From Coriobacteriaceae bacterium AF08-21 (GTDB lineage Bacteria > Actinomycetota > Coriobacteriia > Coriobacteriales > Coriobacteriaceae): a stretch of DNA of 59,081 nucleotides. A program made the position numbers and the translations under genes. Below are positions 32,868 to 41,001 of the stretch, in pieces (the stretch's first letter is position 1; every line of letters starts with the position of its first letter). The notes under the pieces are model-generated. The model had not been told where the DNA came from. It did not search any database and saw only the letters and a program-made list of their open reading frames with translations. The stretch spans positions 1 to 59,081 of the forward strand of contig JAQCQR010000014.1 in NCBI GenBank assembly GCA_027687465.1. Direction: 5' to 3'.

Positions 32868-32986
32868 GTTCCGCCGTTCTAACGAACGACGGACCGGTCG
32901 ACGCTGCGCGCCACCCAGAGTGACAATTTGTCATTCAAAAGGCAAGGCATGACCAGAAGGTCTATGCCTTGCCTTTTTCATGCCAA
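32868..32986 (+). repeat. Structured repeat element, copy 2 (3'-truncated), with terminator
   Basis: It starts 3 bases after the epimerase stop with a 12-position hairpin (10 pairs, TAAC loop) whose sequence differs from the other copies. The core GTCGACGCTGCGCGCC to CATGCCAA differs from copy 3 at only two of about 90 positions. It includes the terminator GGCAAGGCATGACC-AGAA-GGTCTATGCCTTGCC-TTTTT (32941-32977). The downstream helix arm found in the other copies is missing. Confidence 0.85.
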
Positions 32987-33120
32987 GTGGTACATGGGGC
33001 AGGCTGCTTTGCGCCAATCGTCCTCGTGTGTCTATTAATTTTTCGCGCACATGCCGCGCTGCTGGTTGCGGGCGTATATCCTGTCTTATTGTCAGCAAAA
33101 CGAAATTGGGAAGGCACCAG

Positions 33121-34047
33121 ATGCAATCTCGACAACAGCGCGACGCGCATCCACAGCCGGTATGCAGCCGTCGCATCTTTTTGGGTAGCGCTCTCGCTGC
33201 GAGCGCTTCTGTCGTCGCCGGCGCACTTGCCGGCTGCCAGCGTCCCTCCACGCTGGAAGTAGTTCAGTCCACGACGGGCGGCGGTCGCGACGACCTGTCC
33301 GATTCTGTGATCGGCAAGGATAAGATCCGCATCGGCATGGAGGCGGCCTACGCCCCGTACAACTGGCAGGTTTCCGAGGCCAGCGAGTTCACGATCCCCA
33401 TCGACAACGTGCAGGGCGCCTATGCCGATGGCTACGACGTGCAGATCGCCAAGATCGTCTGCAAGGCTCTCGGCGGCGAGCCCGTTGCCGTCAAGCAGAG
33501 CTTCTCGGGCCTTATCGACTCGCTCAACAACGGCCAGATTGACCTCATCATCGCCGGCATGAGCGCCACGCCCGAGCGCGAGGAGTCCGTCGGCTTTTCC
33601 GACCCGTACTTCATTGGCTACTTTGGCCTGTTCGTAAAAGAGGGCTCGCCCTACCAAAACGCCACCAAGCTCAGCGACTTCAGCGGTGCCACGGTGCTCG
33701 GCCAAAAGGACACCATGCTCGATACCGTCATCGACGAGATTCCGGGCGTTGTGCACAAGAACCCGGTCGATTCGGTCCCCACGGTGTTCTCGAATCTGCT
33801 GCAGGGCACGTGCGACGCCGTGACCTACAACACTGAGAACGAAAAGGGCTATATGGCCCAAAATCCCGGTATCGTCCCCATCCACTTTGCCGAGGGCGAG
33901 GGCTTTAAGCAGGAGGTCACGGCAAATGTCGGTTGCCGCAAGGGCTCGGACAAACTGCTTAAGCTCATCGACAAGACACTCAAGGGCATTAGCCAAGAGG
34001 AGCGCGACCAAATGTGGGACGCGTGCCTCGACCGTCAGCCGGCATAG
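33121..34047 (+). CDS. Polar amino-acid ABC transporter, substrate-binding lipoprotein
   Basis: 308 residues. The N-terminus has a twin-arginine motif (SRRIFLG, residues 16-22), a hydrophobic stretch and a lipobox LAGC with Cys39, so export is probably by Tat followed by lipid anchoring. The mature part is a bacterial extracellular solute-binding family 3 domain: IRIGMEAAYAPYNW, DGYDVQIAKIVCKALGG, GQIDLIIAGMSATPEREESVGFSDPY. The ATG at 33121 is favoured because it gives this signal. It forms an operon with permease and ATPase genes. Confidence 0.9.
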   Translation: MQSRQQRDAHPQPVCSRRIFLGSALAASASVVAGALAGCQRPSTLEVVQSTTGGGRDDLSDSVIGKDKIRIGMEAAYAPYNWQVSEASEFTIPIDNVQGAYADGYDVQIAKIVCKALGGEPVAVKQSFSGLIDSLNNGQIDLIIAGMSATPEREESVGFSDPYFIGYFGLFVKEGSPYQNATKLSDFSGATVLGQKDTMLDTVIDEIPGVVHKNPVDSVPTVFSNLLQGTCDAVTYNTENEKGYMAQNPGIVPIHFAEGEGFKQEVTANVGCRKGSDKLLKLIDKTLKGISQEERDQMWDACLDRQPA

Positions 34048-34056
34048 GGAGGCAGC

Positions 34057-35205
34057 ATGAAAGCCATCAACCGTCTGGCCTCCTTTATCAAGGCCGACCA
34101 CCGTTATGTATACCTGGGCACGAGCGTCATCGCGGCGCTCGGCCTGGCGTTTAGCCAGCGCAACCCCACACCGCTGAGCTTCTTAGCCCCCACCGGTATC
34201 TTCCAGGATTGCCTTTGGGCGATTCTTTGGGCCTGGATTGTCGTGTCGGCAGCGGCGCTTGTCACCAAGCTTATGCACTGGAGTGACTATCGCGAAAAGT
34301 CGCCGTTCGCATCCGAGCGTTTCCGCCGCGGCGCGCGCCTGGGTAGCTATGTTGTGGTCGCTATCGCGGCGATCTTCTTTATCGACCGCTGCGTCATGTC
34401 GTTTATCGACCTGGTGCAGGTGAGCATTGTCTCGGATTCCAACCCCAGCGACTTTTTGTCGAGCCTGGTCTACATGACCTACAAGAGTGGCGACTTCTTT
34501 ATCCGCGGTATCGAGATCACCATCGCGCTTGCGACCTTCGGTACCGTCATCGCATTCTTCCTGGCGCTGCTCTTTGTGTTCCTGCGTATTCAGACCTTTG
34601 ACCGCGTGGACAACGACCTGGTGCGCTTCTTTAAGAGTATCGGCCGCGGCTTTGCGACCATCTACTCCACCATCGTGCGCGGCACGCCCATGATGGTCCA
34701 GGGCCTGCTCATCTATTACGCGGGCTTTACCGTTTTGCGCGGCATGGGCTTCGAGACCGCTCAGGCCAACCAGATCTGGAGTACCTTCACCGCCGGCCTC
34801 GTCACCATCTCGCTCAACTCCACCGCCTACATGATGGAGGTCCTGCGCGGCGGCATCGAGTCCATCGATCCCGGCCAGGCCGAGGCAGCGCGCTCGCTGG
34901 GCCTGTCGCAGTGGCAGGCCATGCGCAAAGTCGTGTTCCCCCAAGGCATTAAAAACGCGATTCCGGCGCTCACCAACGAGCTCATCATCAACATTAAGGA
35001 CTCGTCGGTGCTCTCGGTCATCGGCGTGTTCGACCTTATGTACGCTACTACCACGGTCGCCGGCGTGTACTACCGCCAGATGGAGGTCTACTGCGTGGCG
35101 CTCGTGGTCTACCTGATCCTGACACTCGTGGCGAGCCGCCTGCTCGAAGCCTTTGGCAAAAAGCTGGGCGCCGAGGCCCCTGCCACGCTGCCCAGCTCCA
35201 ACTAG
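34057..35205 (+). CDS. Polar amino-acid ABC transporter permease, extended N-terminus
   Basis: 382 residues. The C-terminal 225 or so are a standard HisM-type permease ([36 protein letters not shown]) with the EAA loop [22 protein letters not shown] that docks on the ATPase. About 145 residues before this, with three predicted membrane helices, are extra compared with the usual 220-250 residue permeases. The gene starts 9 bases after the binding-protein stop. Confidence 0.92.
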   Translation: MKAINRLASFIKADHRYVYLGTSVIAALGLAFSQRNPTPLSFLAPTGIFQDCLWAILWAWIVVSAAALVTKLMHWSDYREKSPFASERFRRGARLGSYVVVAIAAIFFIDRCVMSFIDLVQVSIVSDSNPSDFLSSLVYMTYKSGDFFIRGIEITIALATFGTVIAFFLALLFVFLRIQTFDRVDNDLVRFFKSIGRGFATIYSTIVRGTPMMVQGLLIYYAGFTVLRGMGFETAQANQIWSTFTAGLVTISLNSTAYMMEVLRGGIESIDPGQAEAARSLGLSQWQAMRKVVFPQGIKNAIPALTNELIINIKDSSVLSVIGVFDLMYATTTVAGVYYRQMEVYCVALVVYLILTLVASRLLEAFGKKLGAEAPATLPSSN

Positions 35206-35227
35206 GCGCAAGACGAGGAGAATCATC

Positions 35228-36013
35228 ATGGCAGATACCGCCACTACCGGCACTGCGGCAGCCGTGCAAAACCAAGAGCCGCTTATCCGCGTCGAGGGCC
35301 TGCGCAAGAGCTTTGGCTCACTCGAGGTACTCAAGGGCATCGACCTGTCCGTCAATTCCGGTGAGGTTGTCACCATCATCGGCGCCTCGGGCTCGGGCAA
35401 ATCGACCTTCCTGCGCTGCCTCAACCTGCTCGAGACCCCGGACGCGGGCCACATCTGGTTCCACGGCCAGGACCTCACGGCCGAGCGCTGCAACATCAAC
35501 AAATTGCGCGAGGACATCGGCATGGTGTTCCAGGGCTTTAACCTGTTCAACAACATGGATGTGCTCGACAACTGCACGCTCGCGCCCGTCACGCTCAAAA
35601 AGATGAGCAAGGCCGAGGCCGAGAAGGTCGCGATGGAGCATCTGACGAGCGTGGGACTCGAAAAGTTCGCGCACGCCGCCGTTGGCCGCCTGTCCGGTGG
35701 TCAAAAACAGCGCGTGGCCATCGCTCGTGCCCTATGTATGAATCCGCAGATCATGCTGTTCGACGAGCCGACCTCCGCGCTCGACCCCGAGATCGTGGGC
35801 GAGGTGCTCGAGGTCATGCGCAAGCTCGCCGCCGACGGCATGACCATGGTCGTCGTCACGCACGAGATGGCCTTTGCCCGCACGGTGTCCGACCGCGTGG
35901 TCTTTATGGACAAGGGCGTGGTGCTCGAGGATGCCGCGCCGGCCGAGCTCTTCGGCAACCCCAAACACCAGCGCACTCGTGAGTTCCTCTCTCGCTATCT
36001 CGAGGACAAATAA
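35228..36013 (+). CDS. Polar amino-acid ABC transporter ATPase (GlnQ type)
   Basis: 261 residues. Walker [11 protein letters not shown]-loop [11 protein letters not shown], signature RLSGGQKQR, Walker [13 protein letters not shown] and switch His in VVTHEM are all intact. The ATG at 35228, with GAGGAG upstream, follows the permease stop by 22 bases; an in-frame extension into the permease gene is rejected. It energises the importer encoded by the two previous genes. Confidence 0.95.
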   Translation: MADTATTGTAAAVQNQEPLIRVEGLRKSFGSLEVLKGIDLSVNSGEVVTIIGASGSGKSTFLRCLNLLETPDAGHIWFHGQDLTAERCNINKLREDIGMVFQGFNLFNNMDVLDNCTLAPVTLKKMSKAEAEKVAMEHLTSVGLEKFAHAAVGRLSGGQKQRVAIARALCMNPQIMLFDEPTSALDPEIVGEVLEVMRKLAADGMTMVVVTHEMAFARTVSDRVVFMDKGVVLEDAAPAELFGNPKHQRTREFLSRYLEDK

Positions 36014-36085
36014 CCGACCGCAAACGCTTACGTTGCAGGGCCGCTCCCGTGGGGCGGCCTTTGTCGTCACAATCGAAAGGATGTC

Positions 36086-37501
36086 ATGGCCGAGGTTTGG
36101 CGCTTCTTTGCGCATGAGGACGATTTTGCCGATATAGACGAGGTCAGCGCGTGCGAGCGCTTGGGCCGCGTGCTGTCGTTTCCGACCATTTCGAGCATGG
36201 ATGCCGAGGCGGTGGACTGGCAGCCCTTCGACGACCTGCGCGCCTATATGCAGCAGGCCTGGCCGCGCGTGTTTGCGGCGGGCGAGGTCGAGCTTATCGA
36301 CCACTCGCTGTTGGTGACGCTTGTCGGCTCCGACCCTGCTCTCAATCCTGTTATGCTCATGGGCCACATGGACGTGGTCCCCGTGGTGCCGGGTACCGAG
36401 GCCGACTGGACGCACGCCCCCTTTAGCGGGCACGTGGACGACACCTACATTTGGGGCCGCGGCGCTATCGACATGAAGGATCAGGTCGCAGGCATTCTCG
36501 AGGCGGTTGAGTATGCATTGGCGCACGGTTGGGAGCACAAGCGTTCGCTGTTGCTCGCCTTTGGCCAGGACGAGGAAACCACGCAGTACGGCGCTGGAGC
36601 TATCGGCCGCGTGCTCGAGGAGCGCGGTGTTGAGCTCGAGTTCCTGATCGACGAGGGCGACTACCGCATCGTTCCGGCTGCCGAGTACGGCGCGGGCGAG
36701 GGCTGGCTTATGCATGCCGACCTGGCCGAAAAGGGCTATGCCGATATCGTGCTCAAGACGAAGAGCGCGGGCGGGCATTCGTCTAACCCCTACGGCGGCA
36801 CGTCGCTCGAGGTGCTCAGCCGTGCCATCGCCGCAATCTGCGATATCGAGTGGCCGACGCGCGTGACCGATCTGCTTGCCGCGCAGCTTGTCGAGCTGGG
36901 GCTCTACACGGCGGATGAGATTGCCGCCAACGGGGGCGCCATTGTCCGCGATTGCCTCGCCAGCAAGAAGCTCTATCCGCTGGTGACGACCACCTGCGCG
37001 CCCACGCAGATCGAGGGAGGCAGCGCCGGCGCCAACGTGATGCCGCAGGATATGTGGGCCAACATTAACTTCCGCATGCTCGAGGGCACGAGCGTGGCCG
37101 ACGTTGTGGCGCGCTGCCGTGAGGCGGTTGCCGGGGCGGACCTTGCCGGTCGTGTCGAAGTGGAGCTGGGCCCCGGCAGCTCCGAGCCCTCGCCGTCCCC
37201 GCGCATCGGTGGTCCCGGCCTCGAGGCGGTTCGCTCCATCGCCGCCCGCTATTTCTGCGATCCAAAGGGGACGGAGGAAAACGGATCATCCGAGCCGTTG
37301 GCGATTGTCCCCTCGACCGTGATCGGCGCGACCGACGCTGCCAACTACCAGCACATTTGCTCCGAATGCATTCGTTTTTCGGCGTTTGTGGTCGACGATG
37401 ACGAGTGCGACCGCGGCGTCCACGGCACCAACGAGCGCATCACCCGCCGCGCCTACCTCCAGGGTGTTCGCTTCCTCATCGCCCTGCTCCATACGCTCTA
37501 G
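36086..37501 (+). CDS. M20-family metallopeptidase with an in-frame repeat insertion
   Basis: 471 residues, of the CPS1/ArgE-like M20 group. Metal ligands are in LMGHMDVVPV, WGRGAIDMKDQ and FGQDEETTQYGAG, and a central dimerisation domain follows. It hydrolyses peptides or N-acyl amino acids. It starts 72 bases after an amino-acid importer operon, suggesting scavenging of peptides or conjugates. At residues about 392-402 (CDPKGTEENGS) the DNA carries the GGGGACGGAGGAAAA repeat seen outside genes at 11802, so part of the protein may be encoded by inserted repeat DNA. The stop codon overlaps a 35-base palindrome. Confidence 0.87.
   Translation: MAEVWRFFAHEDDFADIDEVSACERLGRVLSFPTISSMDAEAVDWQPFDDLRAYMQQAWPRVFAAGEVELIDHSLLVTLVGSDPALNPVMLMGHMDVVPVVPGTEADWTHAPFSGHVDDTYIWGRGAIDMKDQVAGILEAVEYALAHGWEHKRSLLLAFGQDEETTQYGAGAIGRVLEERGVELEFLIDEGDYRIVPAAEYGAGEGWLMHADLAEKGYADIVLKTKSAGGHSSNPYGGTSLEVLSRAIAAICDIEWPTRVTDLLAAQLVELGLYTADEIAANGGAIVRDCLASKKLYPLVTTTCAPTQIEGGSAGANVMPQDMWANINFRMLEGTSVADVVARCREAVAGADLAGRVEVELGPGSSEPSPSPRIGGPGLEAVRSIAARYFCDPKGTEENGSSEPLAIVPSTVIGATDAANYQHICSECIRFSAFVVDDDECDRGVHGTNERITRRAYLQGVRFLIALLHTL
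37259..37287. repeat. GGGGACGGAGGAAAA repeat inside the M20 coding sequence
   Basis: GATCC and GGATC flank AAAGGGGACGGAGGAAAAC. It shares core and arms with 11802-11831, and the sequence ATC(A)T(T)..CCG after it also matches. The reading frame stays open through it. Confidence 0.65.
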
Positions 37502-37535
37502 AATCCGACAAAGGGACTCTCCCTTTGTCGGATTC
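37501..37535. repeat. Palindrome family, 35-base perfect copy
   Basis: GAATCCGACAAAGGGA, loop CTC, TCCCTTTGTCGGATTC: a perfect 16-bp stem. Its first base is the G of the M20 stop codon. The outer pairs differ from the copy at 13116 (CCGACA with TGTCGG in place of TGTGACA with TGTCACA), so pairing is kept while sequence changes. Confidence 0.85.
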
Positions 37536-37623
37536 CGTGCGGGTTGTATGCAGGTTTGCCTGCGCACGCTATCATGTATGGGTTAGACCGCAACTATGTA
37601 CCCCCATACGCGAAGGGATGCGC

Positions 37624-37650
37624 ATGTATCTGAAGATCGACATGTTCTAG
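37624..37650 (+). other. Possible 8-codon leader ORF upstream of prfA
   Basis: ATG TAT CTG AAG ATC GAC ATG TTC TAG, with GAAGGG 6 bases before the ATG. It ends 82 bases before prfA. The stop is UAG, which only RF1 reads. It is too short to call a gene with confidence. Confidence 0.25.
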
Positions 37651-37732
37651 CCGGGCTTTACCCCCGCAGCGGCGCCCCGCGCCCCATCAATTCTGCCGAT
37701 TTTCACCTTCACGCATATAAAAGGAGTCCGTC

Positions 37733-38800
37733 ATGCGCGACAAGCTCGAAAAGATCATCAAGGCCTACGAGGAGCTCGAGAAGAAGCTTTCCGACCCAGC
37801 CGTCGCCTCCGATATCAAGGAGTTCACGCGTCTCAACAAGGAGTACGCGCACCAGTCCGACCTCATCGCTGCCTCGCGCGAGTACATCGGCGCGCTCGAT
37901 GACATCGAGGCTGCCAAGGAAATGCTCCACGATACTACCGATGCCGATGAGAAGGAGATGCTCCAGATGGACATCTCCGAGAACGAGGCCAAGCTTCCCC
38001 AGCTCGAGGAAGACATCAAGTACATGCTCATCCCGAGCGACCCCAACGACGACAAGAACACCATCGTCGAGATTCGCTCCGCCGCCGGTGGCGACGAGGC
38101 GGCCATCTTCGCCGGCGACCTGTACAAGATGTATCAGCGCTTCTGCGAGTCGCGCGGCTGGAAGACCACCGTGCTCGATTCCAGCCCCAGCGAGGCCGGC
38201 GGCTTTAAGTCCATCGAGTTCAAGGTCGAGGGCGACCGCGTCTACTCCGTCATGAAGTTTGAGTCCGGCGTACACCGTGTCCAGCGCGTTCCCAAGACCG
38301 AGTCCCAGGGCCGTATCCAGACCTCCACGGCAACCGTCGCCGTGCTTCCCGAGGCCGAGGAGATCGACGTCCAGATCAACCAGTCTGACCTGCGCATCGA
38401 CACTTACTGCGCTTCGGGCCCTGGCGGTCAGTGCGTTAACACCACCTACTCCGCCGTGCGCATCACCCACCTGCCCACCAATACCGTGGTGCAGTCGCAG
38501 GAGCAGCGCTCCCAGATTCAGAATCGCGAGGTCTGCATGCAGATGCTGCGCGCCCGTCTGTACGAGATGGAACTCGAGAAGCAGCAGGCAGAGCTTGGTG
38601 CCGAGCGCCAGAGCCAGATCGGCCACGGCAACCGTTCCGAGAAGATCCGTACCTACAACCAGCCCCAGGACCGCGTGACCGATCACCGCATCGGTTTCAA
38701 CTCCACCTACAATGGCGTCCTCCTGGGCGACCAGCTCGGCACCGTCATCGAGGCGCTCGCCGCCGCCGAGCGTGCCGAGAAGCTGGCACAGGCTGTGTAG
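37733..38800 (+). CDS. prfA: Peptide chain release factor 1
   Basis: 355 residues, full length. The tripeptide anticodon PxT (Pro187-Lys-Thr189 in RVPKTES) marks RF1 rather than RF2, and the catalytic GGQ is at 231-233 (SGPGGQCVNTT). It releases nascent chains at UAA and UAG. The gene that usually follows, prmC, methylates this glutamine; here it lies 661 bases downstream behind repeat elements. AAAAGGAG precedes the ATG. Confidence 0.97.
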   Translation: MRDKLEKIIKAYEELEKKLSDPAVASDIKEFTRLNKEYAHQSDLIAASREYIGALDDIEAAKEMLHDTTDADEKEMLQMDISENEAKLPQLEEDIKYMLIPSDPNDDKNTIVEIRSAAGGDEAAIFAGDLYKMYQRFCESRGWKTTVLDSSPSEAGGFKSIEFKVEGDRVYSVMKFESGVHRVQRVPKTESQGRIQTSTATVAVLPEAEEIDVQINQSDLRIDTYCASGPGGQCVNTTYSAVRITHLPTNTVVQSQEQRSQIQNREVCMQMLRARLYEMELEKQQAELGAERQSQIGHGNRSEKIRTYNQPQDRVTDHRIGFNSTYNGVLLGDQLGTVIEALAAAERAEKLAQAV

Positions 38801-38965
38801 GTTACGCGGTTTTACCAAACCGCGTAACCGGTCGACGCTGCGCGCCGCCCAGAGCGACAATTTGTCATTCAAAAGGCAAGGCATGACCAGAAGGTCTATG
38901 CCTTGCCTTTTTCATGCCAACTTGTTCGCTCTGAGCGGCGCTCGCTGTCCGTCCTCTACCTGCGG
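38801..38965 (+). repeat. Structured repeat element, copy 3 (complete), with prfA terminator
   Basis: It begins on the base after the prfA stop. Parts: a perfect 12-bp hairpin GTTACGCGGTTT-TACC-AAACCGCGTAAC (38801-38828); an outer helix pairing 38842-38856 with 38927-38941 (CAGAGCG with CGCTCTG, then GCGCCGC with GCGGCGC) and an ACAA/TTGT extension; a small GACAATTTGTC palindrome; and an apical 18-bp terminator hairpin (38871-38912) with an AGAA loop and T run. Tail CTGTCCGTCCTCTACCTGCGG is shared with copy 1. Confidence 0.88.
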
Positions 38966-39461
38966 CGTTGCCCTGCCCCGGATGTGGGGCACTCATTGGG
39001 GACAGACTTAAATGAGTAGTCGTTGGGGACGTTCTTAAATGACTAGTCAAACAAGAACGTCCAACGACTAGGTTGGGTACATTGCTTTGGGATGTTATTC
39101 AATCTGCTTTGATAGTTCTTGAGCCGTTCACCTGCGCAAAGCAATGATCGGCATGCGTCTATCGCCGAAAATAATGCTTAAATTATCGTTCGAGAAGTCG
39201 TGGGGCGAATTTTGGCGTGTCGCGCGTCAAGTGATTTGGCAAGTATTTGGTTAGATATTGGTCAGTTTTGGGGCAACCTTGCCAAAAGCTTGACGAATGC
39301 AAATTTAGACGTCAGCGAATGAACACTTTGAGCGAGCTCGGTGCAAAATTCTGGGCTGATTCTCGATAATCGCCTTCAATCGCCCCTTGCCAAGCGCTGG
39401 CCTCGCTTACAATCTGCTCCGACATTCGCGCGCCGTCCGGCGCTTAAGAGGGGAGGGCCCC
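38966..39461. other. Intergenic region between prfA and prmC, three large hairpins
   Basis: About 500 bases with no credible gene, less GC-rich than its neighbours. It holds three stem-loops in a row: 39017-39070 (18 bp with a GG bulge), CATTGCTTTG (39080-39089) with CAAAGCAATG (39137-39146), and CGTCAAG...TTGGCAAG (39225-39243) with CTTGCCAAAAGCTTGACG (39278-39295). TTGCCA (39387) and TACAAT (39408), 15 bases apart, may be the prmC promoter. Confidence 0.7.
39017..39070. repeat. Stem-loop of 18 bp around a GACTAGTC palindrome
   Basis: TAGTCGTT and GGACGTTCTT pair with AAGAACGTCC and AACGACTA, interrupted by two unpaired G on the left. The 16-base loop contains GACTAGTC. ATGAGTAGTCGTTGGGGAC and a preceding TCATTGGGGACAG look like a partial tandem of the same unit. 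Confidence 0.75.
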
Positions 39462-40736
39462 ATGGCAAACGAGATTTGGACCATCAAGCGTTGTCTCGAG
39501 TGGACCAAGGAGTACCTGGCCGAGCGCGGCGAGGAGCACCCCCGTCTTTCTGCCGAGTGGCTGCTGTGCGCCGCCACGGGCCTGGCGCGCATTGACCTAT
39601 ATATGCGTATGGACGAGACGCTTAACGCGGCCCAGCTCGAGACCATGCATGCGGCCGTTGTCCGCCGCGCTAAGGGCGAGCCGCTGCAATACATCACGGG
39701 CAGCACGCAGTTTCGCATGATCGACGTCGCGTGCGCCCCCGGTGTGCTCATTCCGCGCCCCGAGACCGAGATGCTCGTCGAGGAAGTCCTCAATTATCTG
39801 GATGCCGAGGTACTGAGCCCCGAGGCCGCTGCCCGTCAGCGTGTTGAGCTGCCTTGGAACGATGAGGTCGAGCAGGCACGCAAAGCCGAGGCCGCATTGG
39901 CCGACGAGCGAGCGACGGCCGAGCGCCGTGCCGCCAACCTCACAGCTGCCGACGAGGCGGCGCTAGGCGGCGATGTGCTGGGCAGTCGCGCTTATGCCGA
40001 GGAACTGGCCGATCGCGAGGCCGAGGAAGCCGCCGCGCAGGCGGCAGAAGCCGAAGCGGCAGAAGCAGAGGCCATGGAAACCCCCGAGCCCGAGCTCGAC
40101 GAATACGGCATCGCCATTGAGGACAACGACCAACAGGCGACTCCCGCGCAAGATGCCGCCGAGGCCAACGTATCTGCCCCAGCCGAGCCCCGCACTGCCC
40201 GCGTTCTCGAGGTCGGCTGCGGCACGGGCTGCATTTCGCTCTCCCTTGCCTGGGAGCGCCGCGGCCACGTTACCTGCACTGCTACCGATATCGAGCCGCG
40301 CGCCATCGATCTGGCCACCAAAAACCGTGATGCGCTTGGCCTCACGTCCGACGAGGTCGCCTTCAGCCTCACAAACCTGGTGAGTTCCATTCCCCGCGAA
40401 GAGTGGGGCACCTTTGATGTGCTCGTCTCCAACCCACCTTACATCCCGACCGACGTCATGCGCTCGCTGCCGCATGAGGTCAAGGACTTTGAGCCCGATC
40501 TGGCGCTCGAGGGCGGTGCCGACGGTCTCGATATCTTCCGCCGCCTGCTCAACGCGGCGCCCTACATGCTGCGTGCCGGCGGCCTGTTTGCCTGCGAGCT
40601 CTACGAGGGCGCGCTCGACGCCGCGGCCGAGCTCTGTCGTCAAGCAGGCCTTTCGGACGTGCGTATCGTCCACGACCTCACCGATCGCCCCCGCATTGTC
40701 CGAGCCATCGTCACCGAGCCCAAGCAACGCCAGTAA
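39462..40736 (+). CDS. prmC: Release-factor glutamine methyltransferase with a large insertion
   Basis: 424 residues against the usual 280 or so. The N-terminal helical domain (residues 1-75), PRPETEMLVEEVL (99-110), the SAM loop VLEVGCGTGCISLSL (248-262), and the substrate motif NPPYIP (324-329) are all typical. Between residues about 117 and 243 lies an insertion of some 125 residues, rich in Ala and Glu with long acidic runs, probably a flexible or helical excursion. It methylates the Gln of the GGQ loop in release factors. The ATG at 39462 has GGGGAGGG upstream. Confidence 0.93.
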   Translation: MANEIWTIKRCLEWTKEYLAERGEEHPRLSAEWLLCAATGLARIDLYMRMDETLNAAQLETMHAAVVRRAKGEPLQYITGSTQFRMIDVACAPGVLIPRPETEMLVEEVLNYLDAEVLSPEAAARQRVELPWNDEVEQARKAEAALADERATAERRAANLTAADEAALGGDVLGSRAYAEELADREAEEAAAQAAEAEAAEAEAMETPEPELDEYGIAIEDNDQQATPAQDAAEANVSAPAEPRTARVLEVGCGTGCISLSLAWERRGHVTCTATDIEPRAIDLATKNRDALGLTSDEVAFSLTNLVSSIPREEWGTFDVLVSNPPYIPTDVMRSLPHEVKDFEPDLALEGGADGLDIFRRLLNAAPYMLRAGGLFACELYEGALDAAAELCRQAGLSDVRIVHDLTDRPRIVRAIVTEPKQRQ

Positions 40737-40750
40737 TATTTATTAACTGG

Positions 40751-40779
40751 TTAGCAAAAATTATAAAGTAGTTTATAAT
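40751..40779 (+). promoter_or_regulatory. hicAB promoter
   Basis: TTAGCA (40751-40756), 17-base spacer, TATAAT (40774-40779). The perfect -10 lies 25 bases before the hicA start. Confidence 0.75.
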
Positions 40780-40780
40780 T
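40759..40780. promoter_or_regulatory. hicAB operator overlapping the -10
   Basis: A perfect dyad AATTATAAA-GTAG-TTTATAATT. It covers the -10 hexamer, as expected for autorepression by a DNA-binding HicB. Confidence 0.7.
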
Positions 40781-40804
40781 AGGACGGCTGAAAGAGGTCG
40801 GCCC

Positions 40805-40990
40805 ATGCAACCTCCTACCTTTCGGGAAATCATTGCCCTACTCAAGCACGATGGATTCGTGAAGGTCGCGCAAGTCGGTAGTCATGCTAAGTATGTTTCT
40901 GGTGACCGCGTTGTCACCGTGAACGGCTCTGGTGGTGATCGACCAAAGAAGGGCACGTGGGCAAGTATTCGTCGCCAAGCTGGATGGTAG
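40805..40990 (+). CDS. hicA: HicA-family mRNA interferase toxin
   Basis: 61 residues, a typical HicA size. The double-stranded-RNA-binding-like fold shows TFREIIALLKHDGFVKVAQVGSHAKYVS, with the conserved Gly-Ser-His catalytic histidine (GSHAKY). Such toxins cleave mRNA. HicB-type antitoxin is encoded 12 bases downstream. The pair lies between prmC and tsaC, inside an otherwise conserved gene order, and the promoter region is very AT-rich, pointing to insertion. Confidence 0.85.
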   Translation: MQPPTFREIIALLKHDGFVKVAQVGSHAKYVSGDRVVTVNGSGGDRPKKGTWASIRRQAGW

Positions 40991-41001
40991 TTGGAGGCAA
41001 A

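Noticed and set aside
13116..37535. Repeated palindromes considered as a CRISPR array
   Set aside because: Copies are dispersed kilobases apart without regular spacers, and no cas genes are present.
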